Assembly (NCBI RefSeq): GCF_002715865.1
Contig: NZ_CP017696.1
Location: forward strand, 1,240,001-1,304,000
Origin: Bifidobacterium asteroides DSM 20089
Lineage (GTDB): Bacteria; Actinomycetota; Actinomycetes; Actinomycetales; Bifidobacteriaceae
Reading direction: 5' to 3'
Length of the DNA: 64,000 nucleotides
Positions 38,290 through 48,280 of the stretch are shown in pieces (position 1 is the first letter of the stretch; the number at the start of each line of letters is the position of its first letter). The position numbers and the translations under genes were made by a program. A model generated the notes under the pieces. That model searched no databases. It saw only the letters and a program-made list of their open reading frames with translations, and had not been told where the DNA came from.

Positions 38290-41200
38290 GTGCTCTTCCG
38301 TGTCTATACCGAGAAAAAGCGGGGCTTTGACCAGGCCGCCGACAGGCTTGCCGAACAGCTGCGCACCCTTCCGGGCGTGCAAGGGCTGACCGGCCTGCGC
38401 ATGATCAACCGTTACGATCTGGAGGGAACCGACGAAGACCTCTTCAAACGTTGCCTGCCCACGGTCTTCGCCCAACCCCAGACCGACCTGGTGGCCACCC
38501 GATTGGAGGAAGCCCTGCGCATGAAGGGCTCCGAAAACCTGCCGTCGCTGGACTCCCCCATGCTCTTTGCCGTGGCCCCCCTGCCCGGTCAGTTCGACCA
38601 ACGAGCCGACTCCGCAGCCCAGTGTGTCCAGCTAGTCGGCCAGGGCGCCCGCCCCCTGGTGGCCACGGCCACTGTCTACCTGCTCCAGGGCGAGCTGGAT
38701 GCCGGGCAGATTAAAGCCATCCGCAATTATCTGGTCAATCCGGTGGACTCGCGGGTGGTGGGGCTGGAGCAGCCCAAGACCCTGGCCATGCCTGACGAGG
38801 ATCCTAATCCAGTGCCCGTGTTGGAAGGGTTCCGCGATCTGGGTGATCCTGAGCTTAAAGCGCTGATTGACAAGCTGGACCTGGCCATGAATCTGCCGGA
38901 TATCCGCTTCTGCCAGGACCACTACCGTCAGGAAAAGCGAGACCCCACGCTGACCGAGCTCGAGGTGATAGACACCTACTGGTCCGACCACTGCCGACAC
39001 ACCACCTTCAACACCAGGCTGGAGCGGATCGAGGCGGACAACCCCCGAGCCCGTGGCACGCTGGAACAGTATCGGGCAATCCGCGAAGAGCTGGGCCGCC
39101 AGGACCGGCCGGAATGCCTGATGGACATGGCCACCATCGGAGCCAGATACCTGCAGAAGCAGGGCATCCTGAACGACGTAGACCAGTCCGAGGAGGTCAA
39201 TGCCTGTACGATCCGGACCAAGGTCGATGTAGACGGCCAGGATCAGGACTGGCTCTTCCTCTTCAAAAACGAAACACACAACCATCCCACCGAGATCGAG
39301 CCATTCGGAGGCGCCGCCACCTGCATCGGCGGAGCCATCCGCGATCCCCTGTCCGGAAGGGGCTATGTCTACCAGGCCATGAGGGTCAGTGGAGCAGCGG
39401 ACCCTCGTCAGCCCCTGGACCAGACCCTGCCGGGCAAACTGCCCCAGAGCCGGATCGTCCGTCAGGCGGCCGATGGCTACTCCTCCTATGGCAACCAGAT
39501 CGGACTGGCCACCGGTCAGGTTCGGGAGATTTACCACCCCGGCTATGCGGCCAAGCGGATGGAGGTTGGCGCAGTGGTGGCCGCCACCCCGGCCGACCAT
39601 GTGATCCGTCGTCGACCCGCCCCCGGCGATCTGATCATCCTGGTGGGCGGAAGGACCGGCCGCGATGGAATCGGCGGCGCCACCGGGGCCTCCAAGTCCC
39701 AGGACGAGCAGAGTCTGGAACGTTGCGGGGCCGAGGTGCAGAAGGGCGATGCCCCTGAGGAGCGCAAGCTCCAGCGCCTCTTCCGCCGCCCGGAGGCAGC
39801 CAGGCTGATTGAACGCTGCAACGACTTCGGAGCCGGCGGCGTTGCCGTAGCCGTGGGCGAGCTGGCGGACGGGCTGAACGTGGATCTGGACCGGGTGCCG
39901 CTCAAGTACCAGGGGCTGGACGGGACCGAAATCGCCATTTCCGAGAGCCAGGAACGCATGGCTGTGGCCTTGGCTGCCGAAGACGCACCAGCCTTCATCG
40001 ACTATGCCCGACAGGAGGACCTCGAAGCCACCGTCATCGCCGAAGTCACCGAGGAACCCCAGCTGCGAATGACCTGGCGATCTGAGACCATCGTGGACAT
40101 CCCCCGATCCTTCTTGGCATCCAACGGCGCCCCTCATAAGGCCGATGCCCAGGTGGCGGTCCCTGCTCCCTACCATGCCCCCTTTGAGGTCCAAGGCAAC
40201 CTGGACGCACGCATGAAGGCCCTGCTTACAGACATCAATGTCTGCTCCCAGCAGGGTCTGGCTGAGCAGTTCGACTCCACCATCGGCGCAGGCACCGTCC
40301 TCATGCCCTTCGGCGGAGCACGGCAGCTGACACCGGCCCAGGCCATGGTGGCCAAGCTGCCGGTGGATGGGCACACCACCACCGCCTCGGCCATGGCCTG
40401 GGGATTCAACCCCTGGATCAGCAGCCAGGACCCATACACCGGCGCCTACCTGGCTGTGGTCGAAAGCCTGGCCAAGCTGGTGGCCAGCGGCTTCAGCCGG
40501 TCCCAGGCCCACCTGAGCCTGCAGGAGTACTACCCCAAGCCCGGTGACGACCCCCGACGCTGGGGCCTGCCGGTGGCAGGTGTCCTGGGAGCTCTCCAGG
40601 CTCAGCTGGATCTGTCCGTGGGTGCCATAGGCGGCAAGGACTCCATGTCCGGCAGCTTCGAAGACCTGGATGTGCCGCCCACCCTGATCAGCTTTGCTGT
40701 TGCCCTGGGACGAGCCAAAAATGCAGTCTCCCCCGAATTCAAGGCAGCGGACCGCCAGATCTACCTTTTGACACCCGAATACCAGGAGGAAGGATTGCTG
40801 CCCGACCCGGAGAGCCTGCGGACCGTCATGGACCAGGCTGAGGCGCTGATCAGCCAGGGCCTGGTGGATGCTGCAGCCACTCCGGGCTACGGATGCATCG
40901 CCCAGAACCTGCTGGAGATGTGCCTGGGCAACAGAATCGGACTGGACCTGGCATCAGACACTGCCATACCTGCGCTATTCCGCCCCGCCTATGGGAGCTT
41001 CATTCTGGAGACCTCAGGCCCAGAGCCCCTCTACATTCATAATTCCGGCCTGCATCTGCGCCTCCTGGGGCACACCCGCGAGGATTACCGCCTACGTTGC
41101 GGCAGCGAGAGTCTGGACCTGGCCGAACTCGAGGAAATCCGCGCCGAGGGTCTGGAATCGATCTTTCCATACCGGGGCCAGGGCGACCCTGTGCCGACCA

Positions 41201-42069
41201 TCGGCCGCACCGATCGCGAGCCCGGCAGGCCAGCAGCACGCAAAACCAAGGGACCTGCCAAGACAGCCCGACCCAGGGTGGTCATGCCAGTCTTCCCCGG
41301 CACCAATTGCGAGTTCGACTCAGCTCGGGCCTTCCGGGACGCTGGAGCCCAGGTGGATACCGTGGTGATCCGCAATCTGAATGCCCAGGACGTGGCCGAG
41401 AGCTCCCGCCGCCTGGCCCAGGCCATCCGCAGCAGCCAGATACTGATGCTGCCCGGAGGTTTCTCCGGCGGCGATGAACCCGACGGTTCGGCCAAGCTGG
41501 TTGCATCTTTCCTGCGTTCGCACCAGGTTGCCGATGCCCTGCAGGAGCTTTTGCATGACAGGGACGGGCTGGTTCTGGGCGTCTGCAACGGCTTCCAGGC
41601 GCTGATCAAGCTGGGCCTGGTCCCTTATGGCAAAATCGTCACTGGCTCGCCCGAGGATCCCACCCTGGCCGTCAACACCATCGGTCGGCATCAGAGCCGT
41701 CTGGTCCGTACTCGGATCAGCTCCACACGCTCCCCCTGGCTGAGCGCCTGCCGGGTGGGAGATATCCACACCATGCCCATCAGCCACGGCGAAGGACGGT
41801 TCGCGGCCGAGCCTAGCCTCCTGCGCACCCTGATTGACCGAGGACAGGTGGCTGCCCAGTATGTGGATGAGCAGGGTCATCCTTCCATGGATCCGCTGGT
41901 CAACCCCAATGGGTCAGACATGGCCGTCGAGGCCATCACCAGCCCGGACGGCCGGGTGCTGGGCAAGATGGGTCACACGGAACGCAGCGGCCCCGACCTG
42001 TATCTGAATGTGCCCGGAAAAAATACGCAACCGCTCTTCCAGTCGGGGGTGGACTACTTTGCCGCCTAG
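38290..42069 (+). CDS. purL: Phosphoribosylformylglycinamidine synthase, single-chain large type
   Basis: Converts FGAR plus glutamine to FGAM. This is the fused enterobacterial-type enzyme, 1259 residues, which replaces the separate PurS-PurL-PurQ. It has an N-terminal PurS-like region, two AIRS-like halves (TEIEPFGGAATCIGGAIRD, FGAGGVAVAVGELADG), and a C-terminal glutaminase with Cys1099 in LGVCNGFQAL and His1166/Glu1168 in PISHGEGRF. The start is GTG at 38290 (MLFRVYTEKKRGF) after GAAAGGA; the open frame runs back to 38026 but overlaps purC. It is followed by purF after 17 bases. Confidence 0.96.
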   Translation: MLFRVYTEKKRGFDQAADRLAEQLRTLPGVQGLTGLRMINRYDLEGTDEDLFKRCLPTVFAQPQTDLVATRLEEALRMKGSENLPSLDSPMLFAVAPLPGQFDQRADSAAQCVQLVGQGARPLVATATVYLLQGELDAGQIKAIRNYLVNPVDSRVVGLEQPKTLAMPDEDPNPVPVLEGFRDLGDPELKALIDKLDLAMNLPDIRFCQDHYRQEKRDPTLTELEVIDTYWSDHCRHTTFNTRLERIEADNPRARGTLEQYRAIREELGRQDRPECLMDMATIGARYLQKQGILNDVDQSEEVNACTIRTKVDVDGQDQDWLFLFKNETHNHPTEIEPFGGAATCIGGAIRDPLSGRGYVYQAMRVSGAADPRQPLDQTLPGKLPQSRIVRQAADGYSSYGNQIGLATGQVREIYHPGYAAKRMEVGAVVAATPADHVIRRRPAPGDLIILVGGRTGRDGIGGATGASKSQDEQSLERCGAEVQKGDAPEERKLQRLFRRPEAARLIERCNDFGAGGVAVAVGELADGLNVDLDRVPLKYQGLDGTEIAISESQERMAVALAAEDAPAFIDYARQEDLEATVIAEVTEEPQLRMTWRSETIVDIPRSFLASNGAPHKADAQVAVPAPYHAPFEVQGNLDARMKALLTDINVCSQQGLAEQFDSTIGAGTVLMPFGGARQLTPAQAMVAKLPVDGHTTTASAMAWGFNPWISSQDPYTGAYLAVVESLAKLVASGFSRSQAHLSLQEYYPKPGDDPRRWGLPVAGVLGALQAQLDLSVGAIGGKDSMSGSFEDLDVPPTLISFAVALGRAKNAVSPEFKAADRQIYLLTPEYQEEGLLPDPESLRTVMDQAEALISQGLVDAAATPGYGCIAQNLLEMCLGNRIGLDLASDTAIPALFRPAYGSFILETSGPEPLYIHNSGLHLRLLGHTREDYRLRCGSESLDLAELEEIRAEGLESIFPYRGQGDPVPTIGRTDREPGRPAARKTKGPAKTARPRVVMPVFPGTNCEFDSARAFRDAGAQVDTVVIRNLNAQDVAESSRRLAQAIRSSQILMLPGGFSGGDEPDGSAKLVASFLRSHQVADALQELLHDRDGLVLGVCNGFQALIKLGLVPYGKIVTGSPEDPTLAVNTIGRHQSRLVRTRISSTRSPWLSACRVGDIHTMPISHGEGRFAAEPSLLRTLIDRGQVAAQYVDEQGHPSMDPLVNPNGSDMAVEAITSPDGRVLGKMGHTERSGPDLYLNVPGKNTQPLFQSGVDYFAA

Positions 42070-42086
42070 GGGAAAGGACATAGACC

Positions 42087-43592
42087 ATGTCGTTGGAGCT
42101 TGAAGGCATCCACGAGGAGTGCGGAATCTTCGGAGTCTGGGGCCATCCCGACGCCGCCCGGCTGACCTACTTCGGCCTGCACGCCCTGCAGCACCGCGGC
42201 CAGGAGGGTGCCGGCATCGTTTCCAACGACCAGGGGCAGCTGATCGGAAGGCGCGGTCTGGGTCTGCTCACTCAGGTCTTCCCGGACGAGTCCAGCCTGA
42301 CACCGCTGACCGGGGACCGCGCCATCGGCCATGTGCGCTACGCCACGACCGGATCGGGGTCCATCGAGAACATCCAGCCCTTCGTCTTCCGCTTCCACGA
42401 CGGGGATATAGCCCTGGCCCACAACGGCAACCTGACCAACTGCAACAGCCTCAAGGCACAGCTGGAGGATCAGGGAGCCATCTTCCACTCCAACTCCGAC
42501 ACCGAGGTGCTCATGCACCTGATCCGACGCAGCCCCGAAAAGGACTTCATGGCGGCGCTCAAACAGGCCCTGCGCCAGGTCCATGGCGGCTTCGCCTACC
42601 TGCTCATGACGGAGGACGCCATGATCGGAGCCATGGATCCAAACGGCTTCCGTCCCCTCTCGCTGGGACAGCTGCCAGGTGGGGCCTATGTCCTGGCCTC
42701 CGAGACCTGCGCCTTGGACCTGGTCGGCGCCACGCTGGTGCGTGACATCGGCCCCGGCGAAATCGTCAGGGTGGATGACTCGGGTTACAGCATCGAGCGC
42801 TATACCGATCAGACCTGCCTGTCCATCTGCTCCATGGAATTCATCTACTTCGCCAGGCCCGATTCCAATATTTACGGGGTCAACGTCCACTCGGCCCGCA
42901 AGAGGATGGGAGCCAGGCTGGCCCGCGAGGCCCCGGTGGACGCCGACATGGTCATCGGGGTGCCCAACTCCTCCCTTTCCGCAGCCTCAGGCTATGCCGA
43001 GGCGGCCGGGCTGCCCAACGAGATGGGACTGATCAAGAACCAGTATGTGGCACGCACCTTCATCCAACCCAGCCAGGCCATGCGCGAGCAGGGAGTCAGG
43101 ATGAAACTGGCAGCAGTGCGCGGTGTCGTGGCCGGCAAGCGGGTGGTGGTCATCGACGATTCCATCGTCCGAGGCACCACCTCGCGCAGAATCGTCCGTC
43201 TGCTGCGGGAGGCCGGGGCGAGCGAGGTGCACATGCGCATCGCCTCCCCGCCCCTGCGCTACCCCTGCTACTACGGCATCGACATCCAACGGACATCCGA
43301 ACTGATCGCCGCCAAAAAGTCCGTGGAGCAGATCAGGGAAGCCATCGAGGCCGATTCCCTGGCCTACCTGAGTCTGGACGGTCTGGTGGAATCCATCGGT
43401 CTGGGCCGTGATGCACCCTACCAAGGGCTCTGCGTGGCCTATTTCAACGGAGACTACCCAACGCGGCTTGACGACTACGAGCAGGGTTTCCTGGCCTCGC
43501 TGACTCCGGAGGACCGGGCCCGGCTGGAAGCCTCCAAGGGATCCTATGGGCTTGACATGCCTGCAGGGTCGAGCCGGAGAACAGACCAATGA
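42087..43592 (+). CDS. purF: Amidophosphoribosyltransferase
   Basis: First committed enzyme of purine synthesis, making phosphoribosylamine from PRPP and glutamine. MSLELEGIHEECGIFGVWG shows an 11-residue propeptide that is cleaved to expose Cys12, the glutaminase nucleophile. The PRPP-binding loop is VVVIDDSIVRGTTSRRI. The four cysteines expected for an iron-sulfur cluster in Bacillus-type PurF appear to be present in part (for example YPCYYG). It has 501 residues. It is 17 bases after purL, clearly in one operon. Confidence 0.96.
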   Translation: MSLELEGIHEECGIFGVWGHPDAARLTYFGLHALQHRGQEGAGIVSNDQGQLIGRRGLGLLTQVFPDESSLTPLTGDRAIGHVRYATTGSGSIENIQPFVFRFHDGDIALAHNGNLTNCNSLKAQLEDQGAIFHSNSDTEVLMHLIRRSPEKDFMAALKQALRQVHGGFAYLLMTEDAMIGAMDPNGFRPLSLGQLPGGAYVLASETCALDLVGATLVRDIGPGEIVRVDDSGYSIERYTDQTCLSICSMEFIYFARPDSNIYGVNVHSARKRMGARLAREAPVDADMVIGVPNSSLSAASGYAEAAGLPNEMGLIKNQYVARTFIQPSQAMREQGVRMKLAAVRGVVAGKRVVVIDDSIVRGTTSRRIVRLLREAGASEVHMRIASPPLRYPCYYGIDIQRTSELIAAKKSVEQIREAIEADSLAYLSLDGLVESIGLGRDAPYQGLCVAYFNGDYPTRLDDYEQGFLASLTPEDRARLEASKGSYGLDMPAGSSRRTDQ

Positions 43593-43637
43593 GCACTAGC
43601 GAAGAGCAGGACAGACAGGGCAGAGAAAGGGGCAACC

Positions 43638-44687
43638 ATGCCGAAGGCATATGAGCAGGCTGGGGTATCGGTGGAGGCCGGATACGAACTGATCGACAGG
43701 ATCCGCTCCCACACGGCCAGAACCCATAGGCCGGGCGCCGGTGACATCGGCGGCTTCGGCGGCGACTTCGACCTGTCTGCGCTCAACTACCGCCACCCGG
43801 TCCTGGTCTCGGGCACCGACGGCGTAGGCACCAAGCTGATGGTGGCCCGGGAAGCCGGTCGCCATGACACCATCGGTCAGGACTGCGTGGCCATGTGCGT
43901 CAATGACATCATCGCCCAGGGGGCCGAGCCGCTGATCTTCCTGGACTACATAGCCTGCGGACACAACGACCCGGCTCTGCTGGAGCAGGTGGTCAAGGGC
44001 GTGGCCGACGGCTGCGTCCAGGCCGGGGCCGCCCTGGTAGGCGGGGAGACCGCTGAGATGCCCGACATGTACCAGCCCGACGAGTACGACCTGGCCGGAT
44101 TCACCGTGGGTGTGGTCGAACGGGAGTCCCTGGTGGATGGTTCGGCCATCAGAGAGGGCGACCAGTTGATCGGCCTGCCATCCTCGGGAGTCCACTCCAA
44201 CGGATTCTCCCTGATTCGCCAAGCTCTGCTGGACCAGGGGGGCATGAAGCTGGAGGATCGGCCCTACCAGCTTGGAGGACGGACCCTGGGTGAGGAACTG
44301 CTGATACCCACCCGAATCTACGTCAAGGCCCTCCGCCCGCTCTTCGCCTCCGGCCTGCTCAGGGGCGCGGCACACATCACCGGAGGCGGCTTCGTTGAGA
44401 AGGTACCCCGGATTCTGCCCGAAGGGCTGGCCGCCAGCTTCAACCTGGATGCCTGGAAGGTGCCGCCCATCTTCACGATGATCGAGGAGATGGGCAGGGT
44501 CGACCATCTGGAGATGTACAACATCTTCAACATGGGCATTGGGATGGTTCTGGTCGTTTGCCCTGATCAGCTGGACCAGGCACGCGCGGTCCTGGACGAG
44601 GAGCAGGAGCCCTACGCCCTGATCGGACAGGTGGCGCGTGCTCAAAACGGCCAGCAGGTCATCCTTAATGAAAACGGTCGTCAGTAA
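43638..44687 (+). CDS. purM: Phosphoribosylformylglycinamidine cyclo-ligase (AIR synthase)
   Basis: Cyclises FGAM to AIR with ATP. The 349 residues include [70 protein letters not shown] and [16 protein letters not shown], all family signatures. The ATG follows AGAAAGGGG. It lies 45 bases after purF and 18 before purD. Confidence 0.97.
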   Translation: MPKAYEQAGVSVEAGYELIDRIRSHTARTHRPGAGDIGGFGGDFDLSALNYRHPVLVSGTDGVGTKLMVAREAGRHDTIGQDCVAMCVNDIIAQGAEPLIFLDYIACGHNDPALLEQVVKGVADGCVQAGAALVGGETAEMPDMYQPDEYDLAGFTVGVVERESLVDGSAIREGDQLIGLPSSGVHSNGFSLIRQALLDQGGMKLEDRPYQLGGRTLGEELLIPTRIYVKALRPLFASGLLRGAAHITGGGFVEKVPRILPEGLAASFNLDAWKVPPIFTMIEEMGRVDHLEMYNIFNMGIGMVLVVCPDQLDQARAVLDEEQEPYALIGQVARAQNGQQVILNENGRQ

Positions 44688-44705
44688 TAGCGAGAGGAGC
44701 CCATC

Positions 44706-45977
44706 ATGGCGGACAAGGTACTGGTCATCGGGTCGGGAGCCAGGGAGCACGTTATCGCCACCACCCTGCTGGCAGGGCCAGGAGTGGATCGGGTCTGGTG
44801 CGCCCCGGGCAACCCGGGTATGGAGCCGGATGGCATCATCCCACTGCAAGGGGATACCTCACAGCCTGAAAGACTGATTGCTGCAATACGCGAGCTGGGG
44901 ATTGACTGGGTCTTCGTCGGACCCGAGGCTCCCTTGACGGCTGGATTGGTCGACGCCCTGCAGGCTGCCGGCATCCCTGCTTTTGGACCCACCAAGGCTG
45001 CGGCCCGCATAGAGGGATCCAAGGGCTTTGCCAAGGATCTGATGCGCAGGCATGGGATCCCAACCGCCGACTATGCGGTCTTCCATGACCTGGAGACAGC
45101 CAAGGCCTATGTGCGCTCGCACGGCGCGCCGGTGGTCATCAAGGCTGACGGACTGGCAGCAGGCAAGGGGGTGACGGTGGCCGCCGACCTTGACCAGGCC
45201 ATGCAGGCCCTGGATGCCATCTTCATCGATCATAAGTTCGGGCAGGCCGGAGCCCAGGTGGTCATCGAGGATCAACTGGTGGGTCAGGAGTGCTCGCTCA
45301 TGTGCTTCGTGCGGGGTGAGCGGTTCTGGCCCATGCCCCTGTCCCAGGACCACAAACCCGCCTATGACGGGGATCGGGGTCCCAACACCGGCGGCATGGG
45401 GGCCTACTCCCCTCTGCCGCAGTTCGGACCGGAGCTGACCCAAAAGGCCCTGGATACCATCGTCGCCCCCACCGTCCGTGCCCTGGCCCAGGAAGGCAGT
45501 CCCTTCACCGGGGTTCTTTACACGGGATTGATGGTCACCGACAAGGGCCCTGAAGTCATCGAATTCAACGCGCGATTGGGCGACCCGGAAACCGAGGTGG
45601 TCCTGCCCGCCCTGACCAGCGACCTGGGCACGGCCATCCGCACGCTTATGGAGGGCGGAGAGCCGCAATTCACCTGGGACGACTCCCACAGCCGCCTGGG
45701 TGTGGTCCTGGCAGCCCAGGGATACCCCGGCAATCCCAAGACCGGGGTGCCCGTACCCTTGATCGCTCCGGAGAAGGACCTGAGAGCCTACTACGCCGGA
45801 GTGTCCGGCTCGGCTTCAACTGCCCTGATGTCCTCCTCGGGAAGGACCGCCCTGGTTGTGGCCCAAGGTGACGACCTGGCCCAGGCAGCCCGCCGAGTCT
45901 ATGACCGGCTGGATGGATTGTCGATGCCCGGCCTCTTCTATCGGCACGACATCGGCCACCGCGGCCTGGAAGCCTAG
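44706..45977 (+). CDS. purD: Phosphoribosylamine-glycine ligase (GAR synthetase)
   Basis: ATP-grasp ligase joining glycine to phosphoribosylamine; its product feeds PurT. The 423 residues show VLVIGSGAREHVIATTL, WVFVGPEAPLTAGLVDALQ, VVIKADGLAAGKGVTVA, and EFNARLGDPETEVVLPAL. GAGAGGAG precedes the ATG. It is the last gene of the purT-C-L-F-M-D series and its stop overlaps the stop of the convergent LtaS-like gene by four bases. purN, purH and purB are not in the window. Confidence 0.97.
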   Translation: MADKVLVIGSGAREHVIATTLLAGPGVDRVWCAPGNPGMEPDGIIPLQGDTSQPERLIAAIRELGIDWVFVGPEAPLTAGLVDALQAAGIPAFGPTKAAARIEGSKGFAKDLMRRHGIPTADYAVFHDLETAKAYVRSHGAPVVIKADGLAAGKGVTVAADLDQAMQALDAIFIDHKFGQAGAQVVIEDQLVGQECSLMCFVRGERFWPMPLSQDHKPAYDGDRGPNTGGMGAYSPLPQFGPELTQKALDTIVAPTVRALAQEGSPFTGVLYTGLMVTDKGPEVIEFNARLGDPETEVVLPALTSDLGTAIRTLMEGGEPQFTWDDSHSRLGVVLAAQGYPGNPKTGVPVPLIAPEKDLRAYYAGVSGSASTALMSSSGRTALVVAQGDDLAQAARRVYDRLDGLSMPGLFYRHDIGHRGLEA

Positions 45978-48151
45978 TTGGCCGAGCTGGTTGAGCCCTC
46001 GCTGTCCTTATCCTGGTTCTGCTCCTCCTGGCGAGCTTGCTCTTTTGCCTGCTCCTTGGCCTGACGCTCCATTTCGGCTTTCTGCCGGGCGGCATCCGAA
46101 CGGCGGGTGGGCGTGGCGGTGAAGCCGGTTCCCTGCAGGTAGTGCTTGCCTGCCATGATGTCGTACTGGATCAGCTTGTAGTCATTCAGGAGCTGTCGGG
46201 TGGCCCGGTCGAAGTCACGGGCGTTCATGGGCTGGCCCTGGGCATCCAGATAGTTGGTCTGCCCTGCAGGAATCCTGTTCCAGTCCTGGATCTGGTTGGC
46301 CACCGGAGGCTCGATGGCGCTGATCTTTTCGTGCAGCTCGGTCAGGAAGGCTGTGAAAGGCGAAACCTTGGCACCCATGTGCTCGGCCGCCTGGGCCTGG
46401 AAGAAGTTGGGCGAGGAGTAGGCGCTGTTGCTGACCTGTGCTCCCGAGGAATCCGAGGCCTTGTTGGACCAGATGAAGTAGTCGGTCAGATGCAGGGCCA
46501 GGGAGTTGCGCTCGTCCCAGCTGGCCGTGCCATAGATGCCTGGCAGATGATCCCCGTAGAAGACCACTGTGACCGGCTTGCTCTGGGAGTCCAGACTGTT
46601 CAGGAAATCGCCAGTGGCCTGATCGGTCAGACTGACCCCCTTGGCGTAGGTGCGGATGGATTGCATCTCATCGTCGCCTAGAGGCCTGTCGGGGTCGGAA
46701 GAATCGACCGAGAAGTTGTTGTCGTCATACCAGTCGTTGTAGGGCATGTGGTTCTGCATGGTGATGACCTCAACGAACTGGTTGCCCTTGTCGTCACCCA
46801 TCTGCTCCAGGGCGGAATCGTAAGCGGAACGATCCCCCACATACTGGCTGCGGTCGATGCGGTCCTGGTGGGCTATCTGGTCAGGGCCAGTCAGCGAGTA
46901 GAAGTGGGAGAAGCCGAACTTCTTGTAGTTCTCGGCCCTGGAATACATGGAGGACTCGTAAGGATGGAAGGCCAGGGACCTGGATGGCGACCCCCAGGCC
47001 TGGTTGACCGTGGGTATCCAGTTCAGGTGAGGGATGACCTGCTGATAGGGGGAGGTCAGCGAGGGATCGAAGTTGGCCATGGACAGGCCGGTCATGGCCT
47101 GGAACTCCAGATTGGCCGTGCCCCCGCCGTAGCCGGAGGAGAGCATGAGCCCGCTGGTGGTGCCCTCCTTGATGGATCTGATATGAGGCATGGGGTCCTG
47201 GTTCAGTGTGACGCCCGGTACCCGAGTGGGATCCGAGAAAGACTCGGAAAGAATGTAGACCAGGCTCGACTCATTCATATAGGACTTGCGGTCTTTGTTT
47301 ATGCGGTCCGCCGAAAGCTGGTAGCGGCGGGCCAGAGACCGCATGGTGGCACGGCTGTATCCTGCGGGCTGATCCATGACCTTGGGGCGCAGCTGCCGGG
47401 AGAAGGACACGAAGACCCCGTTGCGCTGGGCATCATAGACCGAATCCCACATGGAGGGTATGTCGCCCATGAACTGTGAGAAGCGGTAGGCGGGGCTGCC
47501 GTAGGTGCCCACAGTGGACATGAAGAGCGCCACCACCAGGACGGGGACAAGGACCCCTACCGTACGCAGCCCGGCGCCCAGGGGCTTGTTGCCAGTGTCC
47601 ACCGGACGTCCGCGACGGGCATCCATCCGTGTCACCATCCAGCAGAGCACTCCGAGAACGACCAGGGCCACGACCCCCAGCCCGATCATGAGCAGGGACC
47701 GGGCCGGCAGGAAGGAGACCAGGTTGGCCGCATCGGCATGGAGAAAATCCAGATCGGAGGGCAGAACGGCCTCGTAGCGGGCGCGCACCTTGAAGCGTTC
47801 AATGATCGCAATCACCGCGCAGATGGCCAGGATCAGCCCCGACGCCACCCAGAAGCGATTGGTCAGGTAGGCCAGAGCCAGGTAGACCAGGCCCACGGCC
47901 AGCATGTTGAGCACCAGGACGAACCGACGCTGGGTCCACATAGCCGAGATGAAGCCCCAGAAGCCGATCAAGGGATTGGACAGCTCTACGCGGGAGCTGT
48001 TCAGGGAGACACCCCACTGCAGAATACCCACCGACAGGAAGTCGATCAGGATGAAGGCGAGCAGGTAGACCCACCCACGCACCCGAAGACGTCCGGTCAT
48101 GTTCTGCATCCAGGATGTCCACCGGCCGGGCTGACGCTTACGATCCTTCAC
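45974..48151 (-). CDS. LtaS-family sulfatase (lipoteichoic-acid-synthase-like) membrane protein
   Basis: Polytopic membrane protein with a large extracellular alkaline-phosphatase-type domain, 725 residues. TM segments lie in about 25-215. The catalytic domain has metal ligand Glu303 (YILSESFSD), nucleophile Thr345 (GYGGGTANLEF) and Asp534/His535 (FYGDHLPG), all LtaS hallmarks. A charged Lys/Glu/Gln tail ends the protein. It probably transfers glycerol-phosphate or similar units to a surface lipid or polysaccharide. The start is GTG at 48151 after AGGAG. The exact polymer cannot be deduced. Confidence 0.9.
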   Translation of the reverse strand: MKDRKRQPGRWTSWMQNMTGRLRVRGWVYLLAFILIDFLSVGILQWGVSLNSSRVELSNPLIGFWGFISAMWTQRRFVLVLNMLAVGLVYLALAYLTNRFWVASGLILAICAVIAIIERFKVRARYEAVLPSDLDFLHADAANLVSFLPARSLLMIGLGVVALVVLGVLCWMVTRMDARRGRPVDTGNKPLGAGLRTVGVLVPVLVVALFMSTVGTYGSPAYRFSQFMGDIPSMWDSVYDAQRNGVFVSFSRQLRPKVMDQPAGYSRATMRSLARRYQLSADRINKDRKSYMNESSLVYILSESFSDPTRVPGVTLNQDPMPHIRSIKEGTTSGLMLSSGYGGGTANLEFQAMTGLSMANFDPSLTSPYQQVIPHLNWIPTVNQAWGSPSRSLAFHPYESSMYSRAENYKKFGFSHFYSLTGPDQIAHQDRIDRSQYVGDRSAYDSALEQMGDDKGNQFVEVITMQNHMPYNDWYDDNNFSVDSSDPDRPLGDDEMQSIRTYAKGVSLTDQATGDFLNSLDSQSKPVTVVFYGDHLPGIYGTASWDERNSLALHLTDYFIWSNKASDSSGAQVSNSAYSSPNFFQAQAAEHMGAKVSPFTAFLTELHEKISAIEPPVANQIQDWNRIPAGQTNYLDAQGQPMNARDFDRATRQLLNDYKLIQYDIMAGKHYLQGTGFTATPTRRSDAARQKAEMERQAKEQAKEQARQEEQNQDKDSEGSTSSAN

Positions 48152-48280
48152 CGCTTACTCCTGACTTTGGCGACTGGGCCCAATGGGCCTTTTACCGATA
48201 CCTGTGCCATTGTTCCCATCAAGGACGACAAGCCCCCCGTGAAAACACCCCTCAGCGAACACGGAGAGCGAGCTGGCCCA

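Noticed and set aside
38632-40512. 626-codon open frame antisense to purL
   Set aside because: Same type of shadow; purL is unambiguous on the other strand.
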